Positions 1 to 6,694 of a DNA stretch of 27,678 nucleotides are shown here, piece by piece. The stretch spans positions 1 to 27,678 of IMG/VR virus record IMGVR_UViG_3300032047_000105. One strand, written 5' to 3'. Numbering within the stretch: position 1 is the stretch's first letter; each line of letters opens with the position of its first letter. Source of the DNA: a virus. The notes under the pieces are model-generated. The model ran no database searches and was not told the origin of the DNA. It saw only the letters and a program-made list of their open reading frames with translations. The position numbers and the translations under genes were made by a program.

Positions 1-454
1 TATGTAAAGTATAAGTTGGTTTTAAACCAAAGGATGAAGAGGCTTGTACTATATGGCTAACTTTCTGAAGTGGTTCAGGCAGTTGGGAAAGGATCATATT
101 AGATATATGTTCCACGTGGAGCTTTGTTAATGCTCCATTGTTTGAGGTGACTCCGAAAGCCATTTGAGGTAGCGACAAGTTGTCTATATCTAATACCAAC
201 AAATCACTGTAGGCATTACGATCTGTCTTGCCTTTTCTGGATTCGTCTTCTAATTCTTTTTTGAGAGAGCCTTTGAGTAAACAATGGCCTTTGGTCGATT
301 GGTCTTTAAGTAATTCAAATAGTTCATCAATTGTTTGTATTTCGAAATGGTGGCTACTTACTTCTTTAACTAAAGGGTATGGTTTAGAACCATCCTTACT
401 GAAAGTTTTGGACAGCGACAGTCCATTACTCGCAGATAAAAAGTTTAACTGCAT
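1..454 (-). CDS. AEP-like primase/PrimPol, N-terminal part (runs off window start)
   Basis: This is an open frame of 151 codons from an ATG at 454 to the left edge with no stop, so the gene is cut by the window. The start has a good ribosome site (AGGAGG, 5-nt gap). Near residues 84-92 the protein reads DLLVLDIDN, a hydrophobic strand followed by DxD. It is preceded by a basic stretch ESRKGKTDR and followed later by QASSSFG, an order I associate with archaeo-eukaryotic primase (AEP) domains of phage primase and primase-helicase proteins. The role would be primer synthesis at the fork, consistent with DNA polymerase lying just upstream in the same direction. The gene follows csrA with only 33 nt between, so it is probably co-transcribed. 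The assignment rests on one motif and on context; a helicase domain, if present, is outside the window. Confidence 0.55.
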   Translation of the reverse strand, partial: MQLNFLSASNGLSLSKTFSKDGSKPYPLVKEVSSHHFEIQTIDELFELLKDQSTKGHCLLKGSLKKELEDESRKGKTDRNAYSDLLVLDIDNLSLPQMAFGVTSNNGALTKLHVEHISNMILSQLPEPLQKVSHIVQASSSFGLKPTYTLH

Positions 455-487
455 TCCATCCTCCTAAATTAAACGCGGCTGTGGATC

Positions 488-679
488 TTAGCGTTGGTCG
501 TTTGTTGGGTCAACTCTTTGTCGTTCAAGTCGTTCAATCTTTACTTCTTCAGGAGCTTCGAAGAGTAGACGTACTTGATTTCTATCTATACGAGCGACAG
601 TAATTAAGACAACTGTATCTTCATCTAATTGTACAGTTACCTGGTCATCACGCTTTCGAGTTAAGACTAGTCGGCTCAT
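488..679 (-). CDS. csrA: CsrA/RsmE-family post-transcriptional regulator
   Basis: The 63-residue protein matches CsrA along its length. Strand 1 is RLVLTRKRDD (family pattern LxLTRR/K), strand 4 is NQVRLLFEAPEEV, and the next strand KIERLER carries the arginine equivalent to the RNA-binding Arg44 of E. coli CsrA. CsrA dimers bind GGA-containing loops, often over ribosome sites, and repress or stabilise mRNAs. The start codon directly follows the DNA polymerase stop (TAAATG), so translation is probably coupled. CsrA is normally a cellular regulator; in a phage it could retune host metabolism or time phage genes. The primase leader just downstream contains two GGA motifs, AGGAGG and ATGGA, making it a possible target. 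Family assignment is secure; targets are inference. Confidence 0.93.
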   Translation of the reverse strand: MSRLVLTRKRDDQVTVQLDEDTVVLITVARIDRNQVRLLFEAPEEVKIERLERQRVDPTNDQR

Positions 680-2479
680 TTATTTACTATAGCACTTATC
701 CCATCCACCTTCTGCATCTAAAGGTAAGCCTAATGCCCAAGAAGGTGATTGTGTCATGGTAAATAACATGCTATCCAATTTCTTTTCTGGGTTGTTTTCA
801 TCTCCAATGGCAATGATCTCATCATGGACTGTAAGCACAACTTCGAATTCTTCTCTCTTTTGTATCTCTAGCATTTGATCGCATATAACTATTCTTGCTA
901 GAGCCTGGATAATATTCTCTGTGATTTTCCCACCATATGTGTATTCAGTTTTCTTATTAGATAAGTATTGTAGTTTGCCATCGGGTAGGAGTTGGAGGTT
1001 ATGGTATTTCAGGGCCATACCATTAGGTAATAGTATTGAATTAGGTGCAGCTTCCAGGCACTTATAGGTGTAACTAAAGCGATCTCCCTTCTGCAAACTT
1101 AGAGCTTGTCTCAGGATGCGCTCTGCCCTTTCCCAAAGTGCCGGGATAGCTGCGTATGTGCTACGGTAAGTATTTACTGCCGATAAACACTCTTCAAAGG
1201 GAAGCTCAATTCCAGCCGCTTTTAGTGTGGCTTTAAATTTATGCGCCCCCATTCCGTAGCCCAAACCTAGAATAGCAGTTTTTCCAACGAAGCGTTCTGT
1301 CTCATTTTCTTTTGTGATAGTTCGTCCATACAAATTACTTGCGAACGAAGAATATACATCTGCTCCATGTTCATAGAGTTCTATTAGATTATCCTGGTTA
1401 GCCAACCAAGCTAACATCCTTGACTCAATGTTAGATAGATCAGCTACATACATTAGTTTCCCTTCCGGTGCTTCAAGTACTTTACGTAACTCACTGTTTC
1501 TCGGTAGGTTTTGTAGGTTTATCTTTTCAGTACCTCCAAATCTACCTGTATGTGCTGCATAGTATTTAAGAGGGGCGGGGATACAGCCCTCGGCATTAGC
1601 GCTATCGATAAAGCGTTGTGCTCGTGTCTCATTGAGACGACTTTTAACTGCTTCTCGTCCAGCAAACACATGGGCATACTCTGGGTGTTGCTGTTGCCAT
1701 TGCCGATAGGCTGCATCGTTTTTACCAAAGGCAGGGATGGTCTTGCCTGTGGTAGGACTGGTCTTGGTTGGTATGACCAGCCCCTCCCCTTCCGCCCAAG
1801 CGGAAAACTTTTGATTACTTGCGAGTACATCGCGTTCTAATCCAGAAGCTTCGATAGCTTCTTTACTTTTTCTTTTTTCGTTTTCAAGAAATTGCTGTGT
1901 CTTTGGTATGTTAACTTTGATCTTGGGTTCACAGAACATACGAGTTGTCATGTCAATGATCTCGTATTCTTTTTCAGGTAACTCCAGGCACAACTTCATG
2001 TATATTGCATATGTTAGGTCAACGTCTTGTATGCAGTAGCCAGCAAGTGCTTCTTCAATGTCGGGAGGTAGATCATAAATACCTTTTGCATTTATAAGTT
2101 CTTCGCCTTTACGCATTGTAAAATCATCTGGGAAACATCTTTCTGCTGTGTGTTTTAGACTGGCGGATTGCCCAGGCCAAAGGCCCCTTGCCATAGCAGC
2201 AGTGTCTAAATAATAGTTAGGTTTGTGCCCATATAATTGAGTCAATAAGTAACCATCGAATGGTGTGTTGTGGCACAGTAAGTGTGCTTCTTCCCAATCT
2301 ATATCGTTAAGCCCTACTTCTACTTCGTTCTCGTCAAACCATTCTGTTTCTTCGCCTTCGATTTTTATACCAACTCCCCACACTTTGAACAGTGGGTCCT
2401 TGATATACTCCATCACAGTAAGTTTTGTTAGGGAAACTTTGGTATCAAAGTAGGTTTCAAAATCGAGGGTTATCAACAT
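680..2479 (-). CDS. Family A DNA polymerase with 3'-5' exonuclease domain
   Basis: This replicative polymerase is of the phage DNA polymerase I type. With the ATG at 2479 it is 599 residues. The exonuclease domain shows ITLDFETYF (Asp6, Glu8), CHNTPFDGYL (Asp75) and YCIQDVDL (Asp152), the DEDD metal-binding set. Polymerase motif A is ADLSNIESRMLAW (Asp347), motif B is RFVGKTAILGLGYGMG (Lys400) and motif C is LTVHDEI (His552, Asp553, Glu554). There is no 5' nuclease domain, as usual in phages. I chose 2479 because AAGGA lies 8 nt upstream and the protein then begins directly at the exonuclease strand; a GTG at 2524 and an ATG at 2497 are alternatives with weaker ribosome sites. The gene overlaps the upstream small gene by 23 nt and abuts csrA downstream. 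Confidence 0.93.
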   Translation of the reverse strand: MLITLDFETYFDTKVSLTKLTVMEYIKDPLFKVWGVGIKIEGEETEWFDENEVEVGLNDIDWEEAHLLCHNTPFDGYLLTQLYGHKPNYYLDTAAMARGLWPGQSASLKHTAERCFPDDFTMRKGEELINAKGIYDLPPDIEEALAGYCIQDVDLTYAIYMKLCLELPEKEYEIIDMTTRMFCEPKIKVNIPKTQQFLENEKRKSKEAIEASGLERDVLASNQKFSAWAEGEGLVIPTKTSPTTGKTIPAFGKNDAAYRQWQQQHPEYAHVFAGREAVKSRLNETRAQRFIDSANAEGCIPAPLKYYAAHTGRFGGTEKINLQNLPRNSELRKVLEAPEGKLMYVADLSNIESRMLAWLANQDNLIELYEHGADVYSSFASNLYGRTITKENETERFVGKTAILGLGYGMGAHKFKATLKAAGIELPFEECLSAVNTYRSTYAAIPALWERAERILRQALSLQKGDRFSYTYKCLEAAPNSILLPNGMALKYHNLQLLPDGKLQYLSNKKTEYTYGGKITENIIQALARIVICDQMLEIQKREEFEVVLTVHDEIIAIGDENNPEKKLDSMLFTMTQSPSWALGLPLDAEGGWDKCYSK

Positions 2480-2687
2480 CTTGTTGTTCCTTAGCATCTT
2501 GCTCTTGCCGATCAGCGTATACACTCGCTTCGATCTGCTGGAAGTTTTTGACTATGTCGTCATGTAGATCTGGCATTCTACTTTTTAACCATACAAATGT
2601 GTACTGCAGTTTTTCGTACGAGTTAAAGTCCTGGTTGAGATGTGATTCGATCTTCTTGGATTGCTCCAAGTATTCTTTTTTATCCAT
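2457..2687 (-). CDS. Small acidic hypothetical protein
   Basis: The 76-residue product has no motif I recognise. It is rich in Lys, Glu, Asp and Gln and looks largely helical, with heptad-like spacing of hydrophobics in residues 5-50 and an acidic, glutamine-rich tail (DRQEQDAKEQQD). Its ATG overlaps the stop of the zinc-ribbon gene by one base (TAATG), and its end overlaps the start of the polymerase gene. This tight coupling supports it as a real gene of the replication operon. It might be an accessory factor of the polymerase, but nothing in the sequence shows that. Confidence 0.7.
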   Translation of the reverse strand: MDKKEYLEQSKKIESHLNQDFNSYEKLQYTFVWLKSRMPDLHDDIVKNFQQIEASVYADRQEQDAKEQQDVDNPRF

Positions 2688-3175
2688 TAGTAATCCGACC
2701 TCCAGTATTCATTGTTGTAATCAGGGTCACGAACAGTTGTACGATTTATATCGTCACTTAGTGTGTAATCCTCTTCTCTGTAATTTAAGTCAAAGCTCTG
2801 AACAGTTAGTCCTTCATCAGCTCCTCTGTCGAAATACACTCTTATGCAGTCATCGTGTACTTCCCACTCTTCTACTTCATCTGGTGTTAAGCCGTCGGGA
2901 AGGATTATTTCGGTAGTGCAGTAAGCTGTAACTTCATGCTCTACTATAATAGTGCTAGATCTATTAGGTCTTTGCTCAGTAGTGCGGTTAAAAAATGGTT
3001 CTTTTGTTCGTTGAGAAGGCATGAATGTAGATTCGCAATCAGGACATACTAAAAATCCATCCTTCTTATTTACGAACGTATCCATGTCACACTCGATAAA
3101 CATTTCTCCCATGTCGTAACCACATTCATGGCACATCCATTCTGTTGTTGGTTGTTTGGCTATTGTTCTACCCAC
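2687..3175 (-). CDS. Zinc-ribbon protein of unknown function
   Basis: This 162-residue protein carries CHEC (Cys15, Cys18) and CPDC (Cys44, Cys47), with a further Cys29 between them: a zinc ribbon near the N-terminus. The rest is acidic, beta-rich by eye, and ends in an Asp/Tyr-rich tail (RDPDYNNEYWRSDY). I prefer the GTG at 3175, because AGGAGG then sits 5 nt upstream; a GTG at 3181 would overlap the ribosome site. The gene overlaps the upstream membrane protein gene by 16 nt and is coupled to the next gene by TAATG. Zinc ribbons bind nucleic acid or protein. Its place between the ubiquitin-like cassette and the polymerase does not settle which. An adaptor role in the conjugation system is speculation. 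Confidence 0.75.
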   Translation of the reverse strand: MGRTIAKQPTTEWMCHECGYDMGEMFIECDMDTFVNKKDGFLVCPDCESTFMPSQRTKEPFFNRTTEQRPNRSSTIIVEHEVTAYCTTEIILPDGLTPDEVEEWEVHDDCIRVYFDRGADEGLTVQSFDLNYREEDYTLSDDINRTTVRDPDYNNEYWRSDY

Positions 3176-3444
3176 ATCCACCTCCTGTATGGAAACTTTT
3201 TGATTTTAACTAATTCAAGTTTTTGATGTCGCATCGTGCGTTTCATAATGAACAGTACAATAGATACGATTAGTCCACCGAATAATGCCGCCATCATTCC
3301 ACTAAACGTACCGGCTAATGCAAGCATTAATAATGCAGTAATAACTATGTCAAAAAATATGTCGTAGTTTATTACTCTTCGTACACCAAATTTAAATAAT
3401 AGGAATAACATTCCTGTTGCTGCTACAAGGCCAGCCGTTATCAT
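3160..3444 (-). CDS. Small inner-membrane protein, three predicted TM segments
   Basis: The 94-residue product shows three hydrophobic stretches at about residues 2-20, 30-47 and 49-67, followed by a basic tail (KRTMRHQKLELVKIKKFPYRR) that should lie in the cytoplasm by the positive-inside rule. AGGAGG precedes the ATG by 7 nt. The gene ends inside the start of the zinc-ribbon gene, so translation is coupled. The family is not recognised. Early phage membrane proteins of this size often interfere with host membrane functions or superinfecting phage, but that is only a general possibility. A holin is less likely because the gene lies in the replication operon. Confidence 0.72.
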   Translation of the reverse strand: MITAGLVAATGMLFLLFKFGVRRVINYDIFFDIVITALLMLALAGTFSGMMAALFGGLIVSIVLFIMKRTMRHQKLELVKIKKFPYRRWMWVEQ

Positions 3445-3447
3445 TGT

Positions 3448-3648
3448 TTAGCCTCCTGTTCCATTGGAGTTAATAGTTGGTCCATCCTCTCTAATAGGGA
3501 TTGGATGTTTGTGAATATCTCCAGGAGTTTCGTTGCTTCCTCCTCGTCCATCGTCAGCTTCAGTTCTAATTGTTTCATCTTTAACATCCTCAATTATTTT
3601 TCGTATAGTCAGAAATGTGACTATGAATTCGACTAGCTTCATAAACAT
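3448..3648 (-). CDS. Small protein with hydrophobic N-terminus
   Basis: The 66-residue product starts right after the E2-like gene, with 2 nt between its ATG and that gene's stop, and ends 3 nt before the next gene, so it belongs to the operon. The first 16 or so residues (LVEFIVTFLTIRKII) could be a short membrane anchor or amphipathic helix. The remainder is polar and low in complexity (DDGRGGSNETPGDIHKHP), ending in Gly-Gly. Function is unknown. The C-terminal Gly-Gly sits beside a ubiquitin-like cassette but there is no beta-grasp pattern, so I do not call it a modifier. A second in-frame ATG at codon 3 is an alternative start. Confidence 0.55.
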   Translation of the reverse strand: MFMKLVEFIVTFLTIRKIIEDVKDETIRTEADDGRGGSNETPGDIHKHPIPIREDGPTINSNGTGG

Positions 3649-3650
3649 AT

Positions 3651-4628
3651 TTAACCTGCTTGTTGTTCTGAGTCTTCAAGTTGGCGATTAAATTCCGCCG
3701 CACTCCGAGTTTGTCGGTCTCTGTCCCACCATCTTTTCCAATGGCATCCTGCACCGTCTTGCGAATCGACTTGCTTAATGAACAATTCAAGGACTGTTAT
3801 TGCTAAAGGTATGTCGAGTTCTGTGATGGCCTCTGCTATGGGAGCATCGAAGTCTCCGAAACAAGGTCGTGTTATATTTGTTTGATGAGGATGTAATTGA
3901 CCTCGTGATACATAACCAGCTATACGATCTGTACTATTTACAGCTCGGAACCTAACTTCAGTACTTCCATAAGGTAGGCGTGTCATATCAACATACATTT
4001 CAGGTATGTTGATAAAGACTTCTTCACCGAATTCTTCAATGGGGTAGCGTTCCCTGTCTAAGTTATTCACAAGTGCTCTAGTAGCTTTTGTTTTGATAGA
4101 GAATTTGTATCTTGAAGCGTTGTTGTATTCGTTCTCGAACTCTCTTATTTTGAGAGAGCCTGGGATATACAGTTCACTGTTGCGTAAGTTATGGTCCCAA
4201 ATGTCCAGTGAATAGATAGTTGAATTCCGATTCTTTATTTCCAGACGGTCGATTTGATTTCGTAGATGGAATATTTTTTGTTTGCTGTTGGTAAGGTTCT
4301 CTTCTTCTCGAGCTATTCTATTCATCACGTGTTGTTCAGCATCTTCTATGGTGTCAAGAGTCCGCCTTAAAGTTGCCTCTAGTCCTTCAACTCCGTACTT
4401 ATCTCCTCCTGCTAGCTTAGCTATGACCCAAGAAGTAGCAGGGTTCTTCTTGTGTAGCCTAGCTGCTTTTACTTGGCGTCGTGTTTTGGCCAGTTCGATT
4501 CGATATCTTCGTGCGTCGTTATACGCTCGTTCTGCTATGCTTTCCTGAGTACAAAGTGTATCGCTTGCTTGAGCAATAGCCTCTGTATAAGGATGTACTT
4601 CAAGCGTCTTTATTAATTTACCAGGCAT
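3651..4628 (-). CDS. E2-like ubiquitin-conjugating enzyme with N-terminal coiled coil
   Basis: The product has 325 residues. Residues 30-135 are highly charged and helical with heptad character, a probable coiled coil. The C-terminal part carries HPHQTNITRPCFGDF at residues 246-260. In eukaryotic E2 enzymes the HPN motif precedes the catalytic cysteine by 8 residues; here the third residue of HPH (248) precedes Cys256 by the same 8. Upstream strands such as VFINIPEMYVDM and STEVRFRAV fit the E2 beta-meander, and CHWKRWW near 295-301 is a plausible C-terminal element. The enzyme would accept the ubiquitin-like protein from the E1 on Cys256 and pass it to a target. Its start overlaps the JAB gene stop by one base (TAATG). 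The E2 call is inferred from motif spacing plus the E1, JAB and Ubl neighbours; the coiled-coil extension is unusual. Confidence 0.72.
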   Translation of the reverse strand: MPGKLIKTLEVHPYTEAIAQASDTLCTQESIAERAYNDARRYRIELAKTRRQVKAARLHKKNPATSWVIAKLAGGDKYGVEGLEATLRRTLDTIEDAEQHVMNRIAREEENLTNSKQKIFHLRNQIDRLEIKNRNSTIYSLDIWDHNLRNSELYIPGSLKIREFENEYNNASRYKFSIKTKATRALVNNLDRERYPIEEFGEEVFINIPEMYVDMTRLPYGSTEVRFRAVNSTDRIAGYVSRGQLHPHQTNITRPCFGDFDAPIAEAITELDIPLAITVLELFIKQVDSQDGAGCHWKRWWDRDRQTRSAAEFNRQLEDSEQQAG

Positions 4629-5527
4629 TAGCTGTTACCTCCTGTTAGGTGGTGTTGTCTGTTGTATTCTGATTCCAGAGTTTCTCTTTCTTCAATGTCC
4701 ATGCCGTCTAACTCTTCTTGAGTTAGTTGAATGACGTCTCCGTCTACAGGATTTCTATAGACTAATTCATCAGTTCGGTACGGATCGTCCCAGTAACTAC
4801 CGTAGTAATCTTCTGTAGACAGAAGAGAAGGAGTGGGCTGTCTGTTGTTGAAGCTTAGGCTTATCTGCTGCCCCAGCGCAGGCTTTTTTATGGGAGACAT
4901 GTAACTCTTTGTTTGCTTTACGTTTTTCTTTATGAGTTTGTCTAACCTATCACTGAAGTTCTTATCTATAGGCAACGGCATAGGTCCGTTCCATACACAT
5001 TGATGGGCACAGTTGTTATCTACATCGTATATATCAACCTTGGAGTGCCCGTGTTTGTTGTATATGCCACGAATAAATAACTTGCAGCCATTGTCCAGGA
5101 ACTCTTCCACTTGTACTTCGTCCTGGGTCGAGGGGCTAACGCCCATGTTTACATGTGAATGTCCCCAATAGATAAGCTTCTCTGATTCTTTACCTGATTC
5201 TTCCAGCTCAACAGCTAGATCACATAAAGTTTCAGCAGCTATATCTGTCTCGGCTCCATTTACCTTTTGTTCAGGTATATAGATATCCGTTATGGTGAAT
5301 GAAACAACTTCGTCTTTGTCGTTTGTTTCGGTTTCGACAAGTCCAAGCCAACCAACTTCTGTAGATACAGAGTCTACAAGGTATCGAATCGTTGCCCAGG
5401 CAGTGTCTGTGTAAAACACTTTAGGAGGCTTCGGGTATTCGTATTCAAAAAGTTGTTCGGTCTCTGGACTGTCGGATGTGGTATCAAAACTTGCTGATTT
5501 TGATTTCATGTATTGTGTGTAGCTCAT
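4628..5527 (-). CDS. JAB/JAMM metallopeptidase (deubiquitinase-like)
   Basis: The 299-residue protein contains a perfect JAMM zinc site: Glu57 in STEVGWLG, then WGHSHVNMGVSPSTQDE with His123, His125, Ser133 and Asp136 in the pattern HxH-x7-SxxD. The MPN/JAB domain spans about residues 36-175. The rest (180-299) is low in complexity, with Gln-, Tyr- and Asp-rich stretches, and may bind a partner. In known systems such enzymes cleave a ubiquitin-like protein from its targets or trim its C-terminus. Here the neighbouring ubiquitin-like protein ends in Gly-Asn, so trimming one residue would expose a C-terminal glycine. The gene shares ATGA with the E1 stop and TAATG with the E2 start, showing coupled synthesis. 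The domain call is secure; the substrate is inferred. Confidence 0.9.
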   Translation of the reverse strand: MSYTQYMKSKSASFDTTSDSPETEQLFEYEYPKPPKVFYTDTAWATIRYLVDSVSTEVGWLGLVETETNDKDEVVSFTITDIYIPEQKVNGAETDIAAETLCDLAVELEESGKESEKLIYWGHSHVNMGVSPSTQDEVQVEEFLDNGCKLFIRGIYNKHGHSKVDIYDVDNNCAHQCVWNGPMPLPIDKNFSDRLDKLIKKNVKQTKSYMSPIKKPALGQQISLSFNNRQPTPSLLSTEDYYGSYWDDPYRTDELVYRNPVDGDVIQLTQEELDGMDIEERETLESEYNRQHHLTGGNS

Positions 5528-6216
5528 ATCTGGTCCTTAGTCGAGAACATCATGGGTTTAAAGAACACATCTAATTGAGCTGTGGCACACCCGTCATCTA
5601 ATAGGAAGTTCATGAACTCCCATACTGCTAGATTTGCAATGAGTGATGCAGTGGCTCCAACAGATATGCTGGTTCCACAAGGAGACATCTCTCCTTCATC
5701 GTCACTGATTAACGAGTCATACCACCTCTGCAATTGAATGCTGTTTATAGGGGAGAAGTGATATACATTTCCATGCGTTGATGCCATGCGTGTCTCAAAG
5801 ATTTGAAACAACTCACTATCCGCCCCTGTTGATTGTGCACTTACGATTTGTCTACGTGACTTCATCGTGTCAGTGAGCAAGAAAAGAAAGCCATTAAACT
5901 TTCTTTGGTCAACTCGTTCGTTAATGAATTGCATTGGCAATTGATCTTCGGCAATACCTAGTTTCATAGAAGCTAGATGTTTAAGTGCCTGGATCTTAGG
6001 CATACCTATGTGTTGATGTAGATATGCCTGGTTAGCGAGGTTATGTCCTTCTACTTTATCGTAGTCGTACACACTGATGTTGGTCAGACCAAGTTCAATG
6101 AGTGACATAAACACTCTTGACCCAGTAGCACCTGCACCAATGATATGTATGGGGTAGTTGTTGTAGTCATCGGCACGGAATACAGAGTCGTGTCGGATGG
6201 TCGAGATTAAACTCAT
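5524..6216 (-). CDS. ThiF/E1-like adenylating enzyme
   Basis: With the ATG at 6216 the protein is 230 residues. It shows the E1/ThiF Rossmann motif HIIGAGATGSR (Gly27, Gly29, Gly32), the following acidic loop YDYDKVEGHNLANQ (Asp51, Asp53, Asn59, Gln63), a lysine in HIGMPK (Lys74) and LLTDTMKSRRQ (Asp116). These are the ATP and C-terminal-glycine binding features of enzymes that adenylate ubiquitin-like proteins. Only two cysteines occur, Cys180 in SPCGTS and Cys210; Cys180 is the likelier catalytic one. GGAGG precedes this ATG by 4 nt. The frame stays open to 6363, but that extension lacks a ribosome site, begins inside a stem-loop and does not look protein-like. The gene is coupled to JAB by ATGA. 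Confidence 0.9.
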   Translation of the reverse strand: MSLISTIRHDSVFRADDYNNYPIHIIGAGATGSRVFMSLIELGLTNISVYDYDKVEGHNLANQAYLHQHIGMPKIQALKHLASMKLGIAEDQLPMQFINERVDQRKFNGFLFLLTDTMKSRRQIVSAQSTGADSELFQIFETRMASTHGNVYHFSPINSIQLQRWYDSLISDDEGEMSPCGTSISVGATASLIANLAVWEFMNFLLDDGCATAQLDVFFKPMMFSTKDQI

Positions 6217-6422
6217 AGATCCTCCATAGTTAAGGGTTGTAGGGAAACCTTCTCCGCACAGAAGAAAGAAAAATTGGATTACCTGTGCTACACGACTATG
6301 TAGGAGCCGAAGGGGTAGCCAGGCTAGTCTAACTTCTGTACGAAGAAGGCGATTCCCATGCATCTAGCAATAGAGGGAGATGAAACCTCTATGCATGGGA
6401 AAAGAGACGGTACGGTCAGGTC
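6217..6422 (-). promoter_or_regulatory. Structured leader between the Ubl and E1 genes
   Basis: This 206-nt non-coding stretch on the operon transcript is rich in inverted repeats. The largest pairs 6353-6363 with 6391-6401 (11 bp, TTCCCATGCAT) and, after an 8-nt bulge, 6372-6376 with 6386-6390 (AGAGG), leaving a 9-nt loop. Further stems are 6333-6337 with 6344-6348, 6289-6292 with 6299-6302, and 6256-6261 with 6283-6288 (GCACAG). No U-run follows the large stem, so it is not a standard terminator. It may protect or process the mRNA so that the Ubl is made in excess over the enzymes, or hold a small RNA. I found no tRNA or known riboswitch pattern. Confidence 0.5.
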
Positions 6423-6638
6423 TTAGTTACCCTTGGCACCTTGCGAGATAACTACTCGGTCTCCATCAGTCAGGGTATAACCCTGTTCGACGGTTTCAGC
6501 GCCGACTTTGATGGCTTCCGAACCAGTTGGCTCGATGCTTGCTGCACTAAGTGCATCAGCAACGGAAGCCCCCGCAGACAGAGCAACCTCTGTCACCGCA
6601 CCTGGAATGCGGATTACTTTGACGAATATCTCGTCCAT
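6423..6638 (-). CDS. Ubiquitin-like (ThiS/MoaD-type beta-grasp) protein
   Basis: The 71-residue product has a beta-grasp pattern: strand FVKVIRI, turn, strand TEVALS, the loop and helix GASVADALSAASI, then strand AIKVGAE, the segment YTLTDGD and the final strand RVVISQ followed by GAKGN. ThiS, MoaD and ubiquitin-like modifiers share this order, the LTDGD-VxI segment and a flexible tail ending in glycine. Here the last residues are Lys-Gly-Asn, so one residue follows the glycine; a precursor that must be trimmed is suggested, and the JAB enzyme nearby could do it. AGGAGG lies 6 nt before the ATG. It is the first gene of the cassette. A sulfur-carrier role is possible, but the E2-like partner argues for protein conjugation. 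Confidence 0.82.
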   Translation of the reverse strand: MDEIFVKVIRIPGAVTEVALSAGASVADALSAASIEPTGSEAIKVGAETVEQGYTLTDGDRVVISQGAKGN

Positions 6639-6694
6639 ATGACACCTCCTGTGTCTTGTGGCTGGTTGAAGAATTCATAACTAAATGCCACGGT

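Noticed and set aside
4282-4548. Plus-strand 88-codon frame over the E2-like gene
   Set aside because: It is an out-of-strand shadow without a ribosome site, inside a well supported coding region.
6217-6363. N-terminal extension of the E1-like frame up to 6363
   Set aside because: It has no ribosome site, begins inside a stem-loop and reads unlike an E1 start; the ATG at 6216 has GGAGG and begins the domain at the normal place.
6295-6365. tRNA-like string with GGGGTAGCC and a hairpin resembling an anticodon arm
   Set aside because: There is no T-arm consensus, the loop is 6 nt and lacks U at position 33, and no acceptor stem pairs.
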